5,580 nt of DNA from an uncultured Candidatus Melainabacteria bacterium (GTDB lineage Bacteria > Cyanobacteriota > Vampirovibrionia > Gastranaerophilales > Gastranaerophilaceae), in the NCBI GenBank assembly GCA_934675225.1, contig CAKUQA010000103.1, positions 1 through 5,580 of the forward strand, read 5' to 3'. This document shows, one piece after another, positions 5,046 through 5,580 of the stretch; positions within the stretch are counted from its first letter, which is position 1, and the number at the start of each line of letters is the position of its first letter. The notes under the pieces are model-generated. The model had not been told where the DNA came from, searched no databases, and worked only from the letters and a program-made list of their open reading frames with translations. A program made the translations under genes and the position numbers.

Positions 5046-5580
5046 TGAAATTTGATGGTCTAATATGTGGAGATTCAGATCTTTTACTTAAGGAAATGTT
5101 AGATCAAAACATTTCTGTAGATTTGATTTTAACCGATCCGCCATATAATTTGAATAAAGATTTTGGAAACGATAGTGATAAACTATCACTTGATGAATTT
5201 TTGTTTATTACAAAAAAAAGAATAGATTTGTGCAAAAATTTATTAAAAGATGACGGTAGTATAATTTGGTTTGGAATACATCACTATATTGGTTTCATTC
5301 AATCAATAATGTATAAAGCAGGGTTGAATTATAGGCGTATGAATATTTGGTACTATGAAAATGGCTTTTGTCGAACACAAAAAGCTCCGTTAACTCAATA
5401 TGAACCCTTTTTGTGGTTTTCAAAGTCAAATAAAAAATGGACTTATAATGTTGATGATGTAAGGATTCCATATAAAAGTACGGAGCGTTTGAAAAATCCA
5501 ATCTATTATAAAAATTCAAAGGGCGAGAGGGTAAAATGGGAGCCTAATCCCTTGGGGGCAATGCGTGGAGATGTATGGGC
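5045..5580 (+). CDS. DNA methyltransferase, DPPY type, beta-like order (3' partial)
   Basis: The gene runs off the right edge after 178 full codons. The start is typical of type II site-specific methylases: 'LICGDSDLLLKEM' (motif III-like G-D-S), then 'VDLILTDPPYNLNKDFG' with the catalytic D31-P-P-Y34. 'LLKDDGSIIWFG' (about 66-77) resembles motif V, and 'RRMNIWYYENGF' is a usual downstream element. Residues about 112-170 may begin the target-recognition region. The S-adenosylmethionine motif (F-x-G-x-G) is not in the visible part and should lie beyond the edge, giving the beta order DPPY-TRD-FxGxG. DPPY favours N6-adenine methylation, with N4-cytosine possible. It pairs with the TSPPY-type methylase upstream; two methylases of different types suggest that each protects one strand of an asymmetric site (inference). 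Confidence 0.85.
   Translation, partial: MKFDGLICGDSDLLLKEMLDQNISVDLILTDPPYNLNKDFGNDSDKLSLDEFLFITKKRIDLCKNLLKDDGSIIWFGIHHYIGFIQSIMYKAGLNYRRMNIWYYENGFCRTQKAPLTQYEPFLWFSKSNKKWTYNVDDVRIPYKSTERLKNPIYYKNSKGERVKWEPNPLGAMRGDVW

Noticed and set aside
5295..5519. A 74-codon minus-strand frame
   Set aside because: It is antisense to the DPPY-type methylase and has no motif support.
1098..5580. BREX, DISARM or type I/III restriction system
   Set aside because: No helicase, ATPase, PglZ or specificity subunit is visible in the window; genes beyond the right edge cannot be judged.

Overview
The window is strongly AT-rich bacterial DNA with good Shine-Dalgarno sequences, tightly packed genes, the standard genetic code (TGG for Trp, TAA/TAG stops) and a clean intrinsic terminator. 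This fits a low-GC bacterium, for example Bacillota or Gastranaerophilales-like gut bacteria. The sequence alone does not fix the taxon. Both edges cut through genes.

Left part (1-700): the 3' part of a gene encoding a tyrosine-recombinase core-binding (SAM-like) domain with no catalytic domain after it. It is coupled through TAATG to a 64-residue XRE-type helix-turn-helix protein and closed by a perfect hairpin terminator. This looks like the edge or remnant of a mobile element.

Middle gap (about 700-1097): a non-coding AT-rich stretch. Its last 100 bases carry three copies of a GTATTAATAC palindrome, two of them forming the arms of a larger imperfect dyad, just upstream of the next gene.

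Right part (1098-5580): a four-gene module that I read as a restriction-modification system of unusual composition. Gene 1 (1098-2807) is a 569-residue endonuclease candidate with two winged-helix-like segments and a C-terminal PD-(D/E)XK site. Gene 2 (2794-3837) overlaps it and encodes an N-terminal two-cluster [4Fe-4S] ferredoxin-like domain fused to a C-terminal domain that repeats the nuclease signature of gene 1 (R-x-G-D-x3-R-x-D-A-I, then E-I-K or E-I-E, then L-P-N-x-R). Gene 3 (3918-5045) is an excisionase/MerR-like HTH fused to an amino-methyltransferase with a TSPPYW motif. It has its own promoter-like sequence overlapped by a 20-base-period direct repeat. Gene 4 (5045 to the right edge) is a second, DPPY-type methyltransferase.

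Working model (inference): genes 1 and 2 form a heteromeric endonuclease whose second subunit carries iron-sulfur clusters. Two different methyltransferases protect the two strands of an asymmetric site. The HTH on gene 3 may control expression of the methylases.
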